A stretch of 64,000 nt of DNA from Euborellia annulipes (Eukaryota; Arthropoda; Insecta; Dermaptera; Anisolabididae), in the NCBI GenBank assembly GCA_023213315.1, contig JAKCPI010014121.1:1-64000 (forward strand). Reading direction: 5' to 3'. This document shows, one piece after another, positions 49,455-59,809 of this stretch. The translations under genes were made by a program, and so were the position numbers. Under the pieces are notes generated by a model. That model had not been told where the DNA came from and searched no databases. It saw only the letters and a list, made by a program, of their open reading frames with translations. Each line of letters opens with the position of its first letter. Position 1 is the first letter of the stretch.

Positions 49455-51333
49455 CTAGCGGCAAGGTTCGCCTTCGGCGAACCTTGCGCTAGCCAGGGGG
49501 CTTCGCCCCCCTGGACTCCGAGCTCGCCTTCGGCGAGCAAGGGTAGGATTTGCGGGCATGTTTCTTGCACGGCCATCGTTGAAACCCTGAAATTCCCGGA
49601 GCCTAAACCTTCTTAATTCGTGGCCAATCCTCAACATCGATGCCTCGTTTCTTCTTTAGAGCAAAAAGCAAATTTATATCTCAACCCCTCTAAAGGTCAT
49701 TATAAAATTTAAAAAAAAAACTCCAAAATGAGGTTTAAGTGCTATTAAAATTAGAATTTCGAAAAAGGCTTCGTGAATATCGTCAAGGCAATAAACGTAA
49801 TGTACCTGCCAAATTACAACTTTTTTTTGAATAAATAAAAAAAAGATGTTGATATTTAGATAAATTGAAGAATACAAAATTTTGTAAAAATGGAGGAGGA
49901 GCAGGGTGGTTTAGCTAAAACCAGGGTGGTTAAACAGATTACACCAGATTTTTTGTTTAGGATATATATTTTTTTTTATTTAATTTACGCCGTCCCTATT
50001 TATTCAAATTGATTGGTAGACAATTTAAATTAATTTTATGGTTAAAACAATTATTTAACGATTTTAACCACATTTGACCAGCGCCCTGGTCAAAATAAAA
50101 AAAAGTATTTTTTGTTAACACCCTGCTCAGGGGCGGGAGGTCTTAGAATCAAAAACAGTAAATAGCTTTTTTTTTTAAATTTCATTAAGTTTTTTTTAGG
50201 CATCGAAGGCATTAAGACTCAGTTTATATTTATTTCAATTGAATGGGTAGCGAATTCAATTGACTGGATACGAACATGTGACCTTTGGTACAAATGACTA
50301 ACCACTACACCAAGGCCCGAGAACACTAAATAACTTTATATACCTTGAAAGATATTTATTTAAGAAACTTAAATACAAAAAATCTTGTGGATGTATTATT
50401 TAAATTGCTATCTATTATCGTTTAAAACATAGTTTCTCAACCTTATTTTGCTCACCTCTCACTTTAAGAATATGTTCTTTTCTAGAGCCCCCCTCCACCC
50501 ACCCCCTTATCTTAATTCACGTCTAGCGAATTTAAAACAACTATTGCCACGGTAATATTATAGTAGAGTCGTGAGATAGGATATGACAACTATCCTATTT
50601 CTGAGTTTAACGCATACTTTGTTAAATCAAGGAATATTAATATTAAAATTCAAAAGACATAAATTTAAGACATAACTAATTAGAAGGTTGAACGAATATT
50701 ATGCATTTTAAGGAGTTTGTTAATAACAGGCTAAATTTTACTAAAAAACAACGGAAGGTCGCCGCGTTCAGTAACTTGAAATAACCTCTAATAACAAAAA
50801 TTAAACGATATTAATTTTTATTTTGCTTTAGCACGTGATTAGCGGTTTTTTTTTTTTTTTTTGCCTTTTTAGACTATAATTTTTAATCAGCCCAGGTCCC
50901 TTCTAAGGAATCTAAATGCCCCTATATATATCTAGATCTTCTACCGCCCCCTGAAAGTCTGAAACTCCTACAGGGAGACCTTATCGGTTACGTTGAGAAG
51001 CTATGGTTAAAAAGATATTAAAGATAGTTATAATAGTAATATCCTATGGAAAATTTAAATTTCTCAAAAAAATTTGTTAAATCTCACAAATAGATTATGT
51101 GTATAAAAATTATATAAATTCTAATAATATTTAAAAAATTGGGGGTTTTTACTTTGTTTTTTGGCGGGTGGGAGGATAGGGGTGGGGCCATGAATTTCGA
51201 AAAATGGCTTCTTAAATGACGCCTACGCAATAAAAGTAATCTACATGCCAAATTACAGCTTTCTAGGTCTTACAGTTTAGGCTGTGCGATGATGGTCAGT
51301 CAGTGAGTTCTCTCTTTATATATATAGAGAAGA
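49455..51333 (-). mobile_element. Non-autonomous Helitron (minus strand)
   Basis: On the minus strand the 5' end is A|TCTTCTCTATATATATAAAG at about 51333 and the 3' end is CTAG at 49458-49455 followed by T. Just before the CTAG is a 12-bp perfect hairpin with loop GAA (arms 49461-49472 and 49476-49487). These are canonical Helitron features. The 3' region shares GGGTTTCAACGATGGCCGTG and GCCGAAGGCGAGC with the plus-strand copy ending at 31410. A tRNA-SINE sits inside at about 50185-50330. Confidence 0.75.
50185..50330 (-). mobile_element. tRNA-derived SINE, copy 3
   Basis: Minus strand: GGGCCTTGGTGTAGTGGTTA (box A region), TGTTCGTATCC (box B-like), then TTGAAATAAATATAAACTG, GTCTTAATGCCTTCGATGCC and an A/T-rich tail. 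The body end matches that of copies at 7225 and 31645, while the head is a different tRNA-like sequence. Confidence 0.7.
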
Positions 51334-52172
51334 TGGAAAAAAAAAGAAGAGTTGAAAAAAAAATGCAATTTTCACAAAAATGATTAATCAGGGTACCGAG
51401 CGGCCGGATATCAAAACACAACACCGAAATTGCTTTTAAGGGGGGGGGGGCATTTAAGGGGGCTTTTAGCGTACAATTGTACGCTAAAAGCCCCCTTAAA
51501 TGCTTTAAAGCATATTGATATCTCATTTCAGTTAAAAGTTGGAAAAACCGAATTTTTCAAAAAAATGACGATTTGGGGTACTTAGAGGCCGAATTTGAAA
51601 AAACCCTGAAACAACGAATTTAGATATTCATCTAAGGAAAATTTTAGCGAAGAGAGCAAATTGATATCTCATCTCGTTTAAGAATTATTTAAAAGTTGGA
51701 AAAACCGAATTTTTCAAGAAAATGACGATTTGGGGTACTTAGAGGCCGAATTTCAAAAAACCCCGAAATTACTTTTTAGAGGTTCATTTAAGGAAACTTT
51801 GAGCGTAGAAAGCATATTAAAATCTCATTTCAGTTAAAAGTTGGAAAATGCGAATTTTTTTACAAAAATGACAATTTGGGGTACTTAGAAGCCGAATTTC
51901 AAAAAACCCTGAAACAACGAATTTAGATATTCATCTAAGGAAAATTTTACCGAAGAGAGCAAATTGATATCTCATCTCATTTAAGACTTATTTAAAATAC
52001 AAAAAAATACCCCATTTAGTGCCCTTAAAATTGGAATTTCGAAAAATGGCTTCTTAAATGACGCCTACGCAATAAAAGTAATCTACATGCCAAATTACAG
52101 CTTTCTAGGTCTTACAGTTTAGGCTGTGCGATGATGGTCAGTCAGTGAGTTCTCTCTTTATATATATAGAGA
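51334..52172 (-). mobile_element. Helitron-type block, duplicate 1
   Basis: A second Helitron-like 5' end lies at about 52172 (ATCTTCTCTATATATATAAA on the minus strand). The block is nearly identical to 53706-54508, except for a 40-bp inverted piece at 51470-51510 (TTTTAGCGTACAATTGTACG and following). Internally it has three to four diverged copies of a block with ACGATTTGGGGTACTTAGAG and AAAATCTCATTTCAGTTAAA. Confidence 0.65.
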
Positions 52173-52189
52173 AGATGGAAAAAAATCTG

Positions 52190-53703
52190 GTGTGACTGGC
52201 GCACAGCACACAACTTTCTCTTACCCTTCGGTAAGAGAAAGTTGTGCACCGTGCTGGTCACACCAGATTTTTTGTGTCGAGATATATTTAGTTTCCGATA
52301 GCACCTTAGTTTCAAACTTGCATTTTAAATGTTGACTGCTTCAAATAAACTATGGTTATTTTTCAAAATTTTAATCTCATATTTGGACATTTTATACACA
52401 ATATAGAATCGTAAATAAATACAAAATTTCATAAGAATTGGAAAATAAAATTTTAAATGCCTAAAAAGTTCTAAAGGGGACCCCCTTTTGAATCGAAATT
52501 AACATACAAATCCCTATAGGAAATTAACATTGTTCCTATGCGAAGATAATGTGATTGGGGAGATACTTGGCAATTCTACTGAGTATACAAAGATCCTAAG
52601 TTTTCTGAGGGAAATTGAACTATATTACAGGACGTGAGACAGCGGGGCTTTTTTGCTGTGATAATGCCTGTGATATTGTAGTGAATAGGTTGTGCAATTG
52701 GTATTGTCTTCCATCGTTTCTAGTCATTTATTTATTTATTTATTTTGCTTATTTATTTATTTATTTATTTATTTTACTTGTTTATTTATTTATTTATTTT
52801 ACTTATTTGTTTATTTTTTATTTATTTATTTTACTTATTTATTTATTTTTTATTTATTTATTTATTTATGCATTTTTTTTTTTCTTTTTTTTGTTGATTG
52901 GTTTGCTCAAGTTTTTTGAGTATGAGACTCTGAAGTTTGTGTCTAGTTTGTGTCTAGTTGTGGGACTTATTAGAGGTGGCGCAAATGGCCCTAGTAGCTG
53001 AGGCGCCCTATAATAACCAATAATAATAATAATAAGATAAGGTGGAAAGGGAATTTAAAAAGAGTAGAGAGAGACGATAATGTTTGCAAGTGAGAGAGAG
53101 ACATATATGTTTTCTTTGAAACAATTAAAGACACAAATAAATTTAAAAAAAATGGGAATTTAAATAATAATTGATTTTTAATCTAATAAAAAGAAAAAGA
53201 TTTAAATTCCGTTACCATGGCAACCAGTTCTATCTTTCCTATGAAGAACAAGAGTAAAGTGGTCTTCAGAAGATTTCAACGGCAAAATGAGAATATACAT
53301 TTTAAAGAGCATCTAAAAAATAGTTCATTTATGAATTTAAAAAAAAATCCTTGGAGGGAATTTTGAGAAAATCGAAAAAAACTGAAAAAGTACATCAGTA
53401 AAGTACTAGTACTTTTTGGTCGATTTTGTTCAAAAGCTTATTTTGAGATTCTTCAAAGGTACCTAAGTTAAATATAAAATTTCAATCCGGTAGCTCAATT
53501 CCTTCATGCTAAAAAAAATCGTTACACACACACAGACACACAGACACACACACACACACACACAGACCAATTTGCGGGACCCACTTTTTTGGACTCAGGG
53601 GACCTCAAAACATGTATATCCATCAAAATCTCGACATCGAATTTTTGACATGATCGCAATACTTTCTCTCTCTATATATTTCATATATAGGGTACGAGAA
53701 AGT
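52190..53703 (-). mobile_element. About 1-kb non-autonomous repeat, copy 2 (inverted)
   Basis: This is the reverse complement of 37717-38745, starting with the same 80-bp hairpin (ATCTGGTGTGACTGG ... CTGGTCACACCAGAT at 52190-52270) and ending CATATATAGGGTACGAGAAA. A 484-bp LINE-like tail with target duplication AAGATAA is inserted at 52550-53033. Confidence 0.75.
52550..53033 (+). mobile_element. LINE-like 3' tail with ATTT repeats
   Basis: Flanked by AAGATAA (52543-52549 and 53034-53040). The start reads VIGEILGNSTEYTKILSFLR, then EIELYYRT and a stop, like the C-terminal end of a non-LTR ORF2. A long ATTT-repeat 3' UTR (52727-52880) and an AAT-repeat end follow. Excision restores the repeat that surrounds it. 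The open frames across the ATTT repeat are low-complexity noise. Confidence 0.6.
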
Positions 53704-53705
53704 AA

Positions 53706-54508
53706 AAAAAGAAGAGTTGAAAAAAAAATGCAATTTTCACAAAAATGATTAATCAGGGTACCGAGCGGCCGGATATCAAAACACAACACCGAAATTGCTT
53801 TTAAGGGGGGGGGGGGCATTTAAGGGGGCTTTTAGCGTACAAAGCATATTGATATCTCATTTCAGTTAAAAGTTGGAAAAACCGAATTTTTCAAAAAAAT
53901 GACGATTTGGGGTACTTAGAGGCCGAATTTGAAAAAACCCTGAAACAACGAATTTAGATATTCATCTAAGGAAAATTTTAGCGAAGAGAGCAAATTGATA
54001 TCTCATCTCGTTTAAGAATTATTTAAAAGTTGGAAAAACCGAATTTTTCAAGAAAATGACGATTTGGGGTACTTAGAGGCCGAATTTCAAAAAACCCCGA
54101 AATTACTTTTTAGAGGTTCATTTAAGGAAACTTTGAGCGTAGAAAGCATATTAAAATCTCATTTCAGTTAAAAGTTGGAAAATGCGAATTTTTTTACAAA
54201 AATGACAATTTGGGGTACTTAGAAGCCGAATTTCAAAAAACCCTGAAACAACGAATTTAGATATTCATCTAAGGAAAATTTTACCGAAGAGAGCAAATTG
54301 ATATCTCATCTCATTTAAGACTTATTTAAAATACAAAAAAATACCCCATTTAGTGCCCTTAAAATTGGAATTTCGAAAAATGGCTTCTTAAATGACGCCT
54401 ACGCAATAAAAGTAATCTACATGCCAAATTACAGCTTTCTAGGTCTTACAGTTTAGGCTGTGCGATGATGGTCAGTCAGTGAGTTCTCTCTTTATATATA
54501 TAGAGATA
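53706..54508 (-). mobile_element. Helitron-type block, duplicate 2
   Basis: Near-identical to 51334-52172 but directly abutting the repeat that ends at 53703. The minus-strand 5' end A|TCTCTATATATATAAAG is at 54508. Confidence 0.65.
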
Positions 54509-55334
54509 AGATATTTTTAATCCTTTTTTTTTTTTAAATCAAGAGTCGCGGGAGCGACTCGTCGCCGAGCATGTGAAAAGCAAAAGAAAGCAAAGAAACT
54601 CTTAATACTACCATTTAGTTGACATTCCAATAGATGCCAATGGCCCATTGCATTTAGATGGACGAGTCGTCCCTAGACTATATTATCAAGAATGATTTTA
54701 AATCCTTAATAAAAGATAGGGACGTGAAAAAAATTTTTTGAGAAACTTTTCTCTTTCTGGGCGAATATCTCAAAAAGGTTTTAAGATATCGGAGCCAAAT
54801 TTTTTTTATATTAAACTAGAATAAATAAGGATTATTTTGAGCACAAATTCAAAAAAAAAATTCCAGTGCCAAACAGAATGGCAGAGGCTCAAAGTTGAGA
54901 TTTTGCCGATTTCGGAAGGTCAAAAGTTAGTCTCTTATTTTTCCTTTTTTTTTCTTTTTTTTTTTTTTTTTTTTTTTCTTTTTTTTCTTTTTTTTTCATT
55001 CTTTTCTTCAATTTTCAAATTTTTAGACAAAGCTACAGGTTTCCCTGCTGGACCGATTTGGATGAAATTTAAAATTCAAATAGATACTATCAAAAACCCG
55101 ATACCTTTGATATAAAATTTCATTTTGGATCAAAAGTGACTTTTTGAGAGGTATTCAAAATTTCAAATTTGTCCTATCTTTAACATGGCGAAAAGACAAT
55201 TCTAACTATTTTGCTCCCTGATGACGTCATCGAGGAACATATATATTATTATTAGTAATTTTCATCCCTAATGGAACAAAAATTTTTTAGGATAGATCCA
55301 TTCAGATAGAAATAGATTAACGTGATAAGGAGTG
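54509..55334. other. No gene seen
   Basis: Contains a long poly-T/pyrimidine stretch at 54945-55010 and TTTTTGAGATATTCGCCCAG-type low-complexity repeats. The open frame across the poly-T is noise. Confidence 0.4.
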
Positions 55335-56420
55335 CTACCAACATAAAATAAATAAAAAACCTAAAATTTTATAAAATTTGGTGAAATCCTATGTTTATCG
55401 TTTCGAATGAATACCAAACGAAGTATTTACAATCTACCAACATAACAAAAATAAAAAACCTAAAATTTTATAAAATTTGGTGAAATCCTATGTTTATCGC
55501 TTCGAATGGATACCAAACGATGTATTTACATTCTACCAACATAACAAAAATAAAAAACCTAAAATTTTATAAAATTTGGTGAAATCCTATGTTTATCGTT
55601 TCGAATGAATACCAAACGAAGTATTTACAATCTACCAACATAACAAAAATAAAAAACCTAAAATTTTATAAAATTTGGTGAAATCCTATGTTTATCGCTT
55701 CGAATGGATACCAAACGATGTATTTACATTCTACCAACATAACAAAAATAAAAAACCTAAAATTTTATAAAATTTGGTGAAATCCTATGTTTATCGTTTC
55801 GAATGAATACCAAACGAAGTATTTACAATCTACCAACATAACAAAAATAAAAAACCTAAAATTTTATAAAATTTGGTGAAATCCTATGTTTATCGCTTCG
55901 AATGGATACCAAACGATGTATTTACATTCTACCAACATAACAAAAATAAAAAACGTAAAATTTTATAAAATTTGGTGAAATCCTATGTGTATCGTTTCGA
56001 ATGAATACCAAACGAAGTATTTACAATCTACCAACATAACAAAAATAAAAAACCTAAAATTTTATAAAATTTAGGGAAATCCTATGTTTATCGTTTCGAA
56101 TGGATACCAAACGATGTATTTACATTCTACGAACATAACAAAAATAAAAAACGTAAAATTTTATAAAATTTGGTGAAATCCTATGTTTATCGTTTCGAAT
56201 GGATACCAAACGATGTATTTACATTCTACCAACATAACAAAAATAAAAAACCTAAAATTTTATAAAATTTAGGGAAATCCTATGTTTATCGTTTTGAATG
56301 GATACCAAACGATGTATTTACATTCTACCAACATAACAAAAATAAAAATCCTAAAATTTTATAAAATTTGGTGAAATCCTATGTTTATCGTTTCGAATGG
56401 ATACCAAACGATGTATTTAA
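55335..56420. repeat. 99-bp satellite with dimeric organisation
   Basis: About eleven 99-bp units (CTACCAACATAACAAAAATA, CCTAAAATTTTATAAAATTT, GAAATCCTATGTTTATCG and a variable end). In the first part two monomer types alternate: type A with TTTCGAATGAATACC and CGAAGTATTTACAAT, type B with CTTCGAATGGATACC and CGATGTATTTACATT, making a 198-bp higher-order unit. Later units are mostly B-like. Confidence 0.95.
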
Positions 56421-56533
56421 TTTTTACTGTTTGGAATGCATATTAAAAGATCTATTCATGGGATAACTTAATATTTAATAAACAAAAATTAATAAATAAT
56501 ATTTTCATGTAATATTTCACAAAAAGAAGTGAA

Positions 56534-56815
56534 ATCTCAGCCAAAAACATTGGAGATGCAAAAAGGGGCGCCTCGCATTATTTTTGCCTAGCGTCGAGGT
56601 GAAATCAAAAAAATGCGCCTCGCTTTTCTGATTTATATAAAAGCGAGGATATATGAAACAAATAAAATTCTGTAGGGGTTTTATTTAAGTGAAATTATTT
56701 CCTCGCTTTTATATAAATCAGAAAAGCGAGGCGCATTTTTTTGATTTCACCTCGACGCTAGGCAAAAATAATGCGAGGCGCCCCTTTTTGCATCTCCGAT
56801 GTTTTTGGCTGAGAT
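56534..56815. repeat. 116-bp-arm palindrome
   Basis: Arms 56534-56649 and 56700-56815 are reverse complements with a single mismatch that I can find, around a 50-bp loop. The arms contain GGGGCGCCTCGCATTA and GCGTCGAGGTGAAATC. It is probably a foldback MITE; no target-site duplication is obvious. Confidence 0.9.
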
Positions 56816-57067
56816 AGAATTTACCTTCATTGATTATTATAGTAATTCTATAACTCTATATTGACCCATTTTTTTCTCTCTCTCTATTTCCCCCAAATGA
56901 AAAATTTTCAATTTTCTTTTTCCTTTGTCACCAGGGGCCCTCAATCAATTGTTACCCACCCTGAATGCCCGCAGAGGTGCATCCCGCCTCTCCTTCCCTT
57001 TATTTATTTGTTTATTTTTGTTTTTATTCTTCCATCTTGTCATAATTGATTATTTTCATTTAATAAA

Positions 57068-57195
57068 TGCAAGATGCAATCGAATGACCCTGAATGTGGA
57101 ACTTGTATGCGGAAATAGTCGAGGAGATGTCTGCGATGCCAGAAGTGTCAGGGGATCTTCCACCCTAGCTGTGCCAGAGTCAAAAGTCACAAAGC
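57068..57195 (+). pseudogene. PHD-finger ORF1 scrap of a LINE
   Basis: One frame reads CKMQSNDPECGTCMRK, a TAG stop, then SRRCLRCQKCQGIFHPSC and ARVKSHK. The cysteine/histidine spacing resembles the PHD-like finger at the start of LINE ORF1 (compare 4252). It is directly followed by Gypsy protease-like sequence, with the border near 57195. Confidence 0.5.
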
Positions 57196-57749
57196 CACTG
57201 AATTTAAAATTTCTGCCGCTAATAACACCACTAGCACTGTGTCTAGACTTTTTAAAATCCCTGTTGCTCTTAGAAATCGTAATTTTAATAACATTTATTT
57301 CTATTATTATTAGGAGAATTTTTAATTATAGACCACATTTTAGTATTAAATATTTATTATATAAATACAGTACAACGTTTCAACTGCTTATTCTGCAGCC
57401 GTTATCAAGCACTGTGCACTTGCTCCGACTCAAGTGAACTGACTGTCATGTCCGTTGCTTGCCTCTTTATATGCAGCGACGTCAGCGCCATCTGTAGGCA
57501 TTCCTGTGAAGTTAGATTCAAAGTTTTCCCGCCATTTTTTCTCATTTCCATGAAGTCAGTCACATTTTTCAAAGCAAGTGTTTACATAAAAAGCATGATG
57601 TTACAATAAGTCTTCTTAGTTTGATTTTTACATAGATGTTAAAAAATATTATTGTTAAATCATTCCAAAATTAATTAATTTATTAATATTAATAATATGA
57701 TAAAAACAATGTGTGTGTGTGTGTGTATGTATGTATATGTATATATATA

Positions 57750-58428
57750 TCTCTATCCATATAATTGACAAAAATAGGAAAGCTGAAATTTAATATATAT
57801 GACGAATTATAAAATAATAATTGTGAGATTTAATTATTCAATTTTTAATTTTAATTACCTATATCTATATTTTATTTTAATACTTTTGCTATTTTATCAA
57901 AGACAAATTCTGTCTGTCTGTCTGTCTGTTTGTAACGCATAGACTCCGAAACTACCAAACCGATTCTCATGGAGATTTTTTTAATAAATAGAGTATTTTC
58001 CGGGGATGGTTTTAGGCTATAATTATGTCAAATTAGGGGTAGGGAACCCCCTTATCAGGGGATCACAAATCTAGAATTCTTCCATTGGAAAACATTGTAT
58101 TCTCTCTCTACTTATGAAAAATTAAAGCTAATTAATTATAATAATGAGAAAATTAAATCTCTCAAACGAAAAATAATAAAAATTGTTATATAATTAAATT
58201 TTCTTTTTTTTTGACTGATTTCTTCTTCCCTCTAAGATTTCACATTTCCTTCAAATCGTCGCCCCCCCCCCCCCCCCAAAAAAAATATCCCTTATTTATT
58301 TTTCACAAAACTCTTCCTCATAATTAATTAAAATACATTTATCTGGACAACTCTTAGTCATATCCCGAGACGCCGCCCGCCAGGGCCTAGCGGGGTAGGG
58401 TTGCCGAAGGCAACCCTACCGCAGCTAG
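57750..58428 (+). mobile_element. Non-autonomous Helitron
   Basis: The 5' end is A|TCTCTATCCATATAATTGAC at 57750. The 3' end is CTAG at 58425-58428 followed by T. A 12-bp perfect stem (GGTAGGGTTGCC / GGCAACCCTACC) with loop GAA lies at 58394-58420, four bases before CTAG. Insertion between A and T is canonical. No coding capacity. Confidence 0.8.
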
Positions 58429-58454
58429 TATATATATATATATATCTTTATATA

Positions 58455-59370
58455 TATAATTCTTCTGTACGTGTGTATGTGACTGAACTCCTCCTAAACG
58501 AGTGAACCAATTATGATGAAATTTTCGGTATATGTTTGTGAGAGTCCCGGACAGGTTTTGTTTCACAAATAACAATAAGTTAATGAGTAATTAACCGTTA
58601 AAATAAGAAAAAAATAAAAATTAGGAGAAATAGTTGCCATGGTAACAAAATATAAATATTTACCCATGTTTACGATTTTTTATTTATTTACATTTTGAAT
58701 TCTAAAATATCGACGAAAATTTTTTGTCTGTGTACCGGGAGAGTCTCGGAAAGGATATGATTCACAAAAAATCTCAAGTTCATGAATAATTAATTAACCG
58801 TTAAAATAATCTCTATATATAAAAATGAAAAGGGAAAATGTATGTACCGGTATGTATATAAGTAGGCGAGCAAGGGGGTCCAGGGGGCGCAGCCCCCTGC
58901 TAGACGGAAAGCCCCGCCGAAGGCGGGGCTTTGCGTCTAGTATATATATATAATTCTTCTGTACGTGTGTATGTGACTGAACTCCTCCTAAACGACTGAA
59001 CCAATTATGATGAAATTTTCTGTGTATGTTTGTGAGAATTCCGGACAGGTTTTGTTTCACAAATAACAATAAGTTAATGAGTAATTAACCGTTAAAATAA
59101 GAAAAAAATAAAAATTAGGAGAAATAGTTGCCATGGTAACAAAATATAAATATTTACCCATGTTTACGATTTTTTTTATTTATTTACATTTTGAATTCTA
59201 AAATATCGGCGTAAATTTTTTGTCTGTGTACCGAGAGAGTCCCGGAAAGGATATTATTCACAAAAAATCTTAAGTTCATGAATAATTAACCGTTAAAACA
59301 ATCTATATATTATAAAAATAAATTGGGAAAAATGTTTGTATGTACCGGTATGTATATAAGTATATGTTCT
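58455..59370. repeat. 492-bp direct repeat, two units
   Basis: AATTCTTCTGTACGTGTGTA begins at 58458 and 58950. The units share CTGAACTCCTCCTAAACGA, TAGTTGCCATGGTAACAAAA and ATCTCTATATATAAAAATG-like ends. The first unit contains the complete 131-bp Helitron at its end. Confidence 0.8.
58810..58940 (+). mobile_element. 131-bp miniature Helitron
   Basis: The 5' end is A|TCTCTATATATAAAAATG at 58810. The 3' hairpin AAAGCCCCGCC-GAA-GGCGGGGCTTT lies at 58908-58932, followed by GCGT and CTAG (58937-58940), then T. This is almost only the two termini of a Helitron, one of the smallest versions possible. Confidence 0.8.
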
Positions 59371-59727
59371 ATAGAAATTCACAATTTTCAATGAATCTAT
59401 TGAATGAATTAAGTACACATATATGAACCAGGGTGTAACATAGTAAACAAATTTCTTAAAAAAGGGAAGTTGACTTGGAAATTAGAGAGGAAGTTTGTAG
59501 CTCCGAGTCCCAGCTTTCGAGGTATAGGGCTACGACTAGGGCTGTGGGAGGAGCTACGCAAACAGTTGAAAATAAAAAAGAATAGAGTAGTAATAGACCC
59601 TTTTGCTGTCCCCAGCCGGTACCCTCCCTTGAACTCAAGAGCCTTTCTTAACATCTGAACACATACATATCCTAAATTGGCAATTAACTTGCCCACCGAA
59701 GGCGAGCAAGGGGGTCCAGGGGGCGCA

Positions 59728-59776
<49 letters not shown>

Positions 59777-59809
59777 GAATAATATTAATATTATTATTAT
59801 CATATTATC
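59371..59809. other. Sequence with Helitron scrap and (TA)n
   Basis: A GC-rich Helitron-like piece (GCCCACCGAAGGCGAGCAAG and GGGGTCCAGGGGGCGCAG) ends at 59728 in a (TA)n tract (59729-59773). Before it lies 59470-59660, a less AT-rich stretch open on both strands but without recognisable motifs. Confidence 0.5.

Noticed and set aside
52615..53001. 128-codon frame with repeated YLFI
   Set aside because: It is a translation of an ATTT microsatellite.
54837..55115. Hydrophobic frame that could be read as a membrane protein
   Set aside because: The hydrophobic part is a poly-T tract. No codon bias or homology is visible.
55335..56420. CRISPR-like array
   Set aside because: Units are contiguous 99-bp repeats without unique spacers, in a eukaryotic genome.
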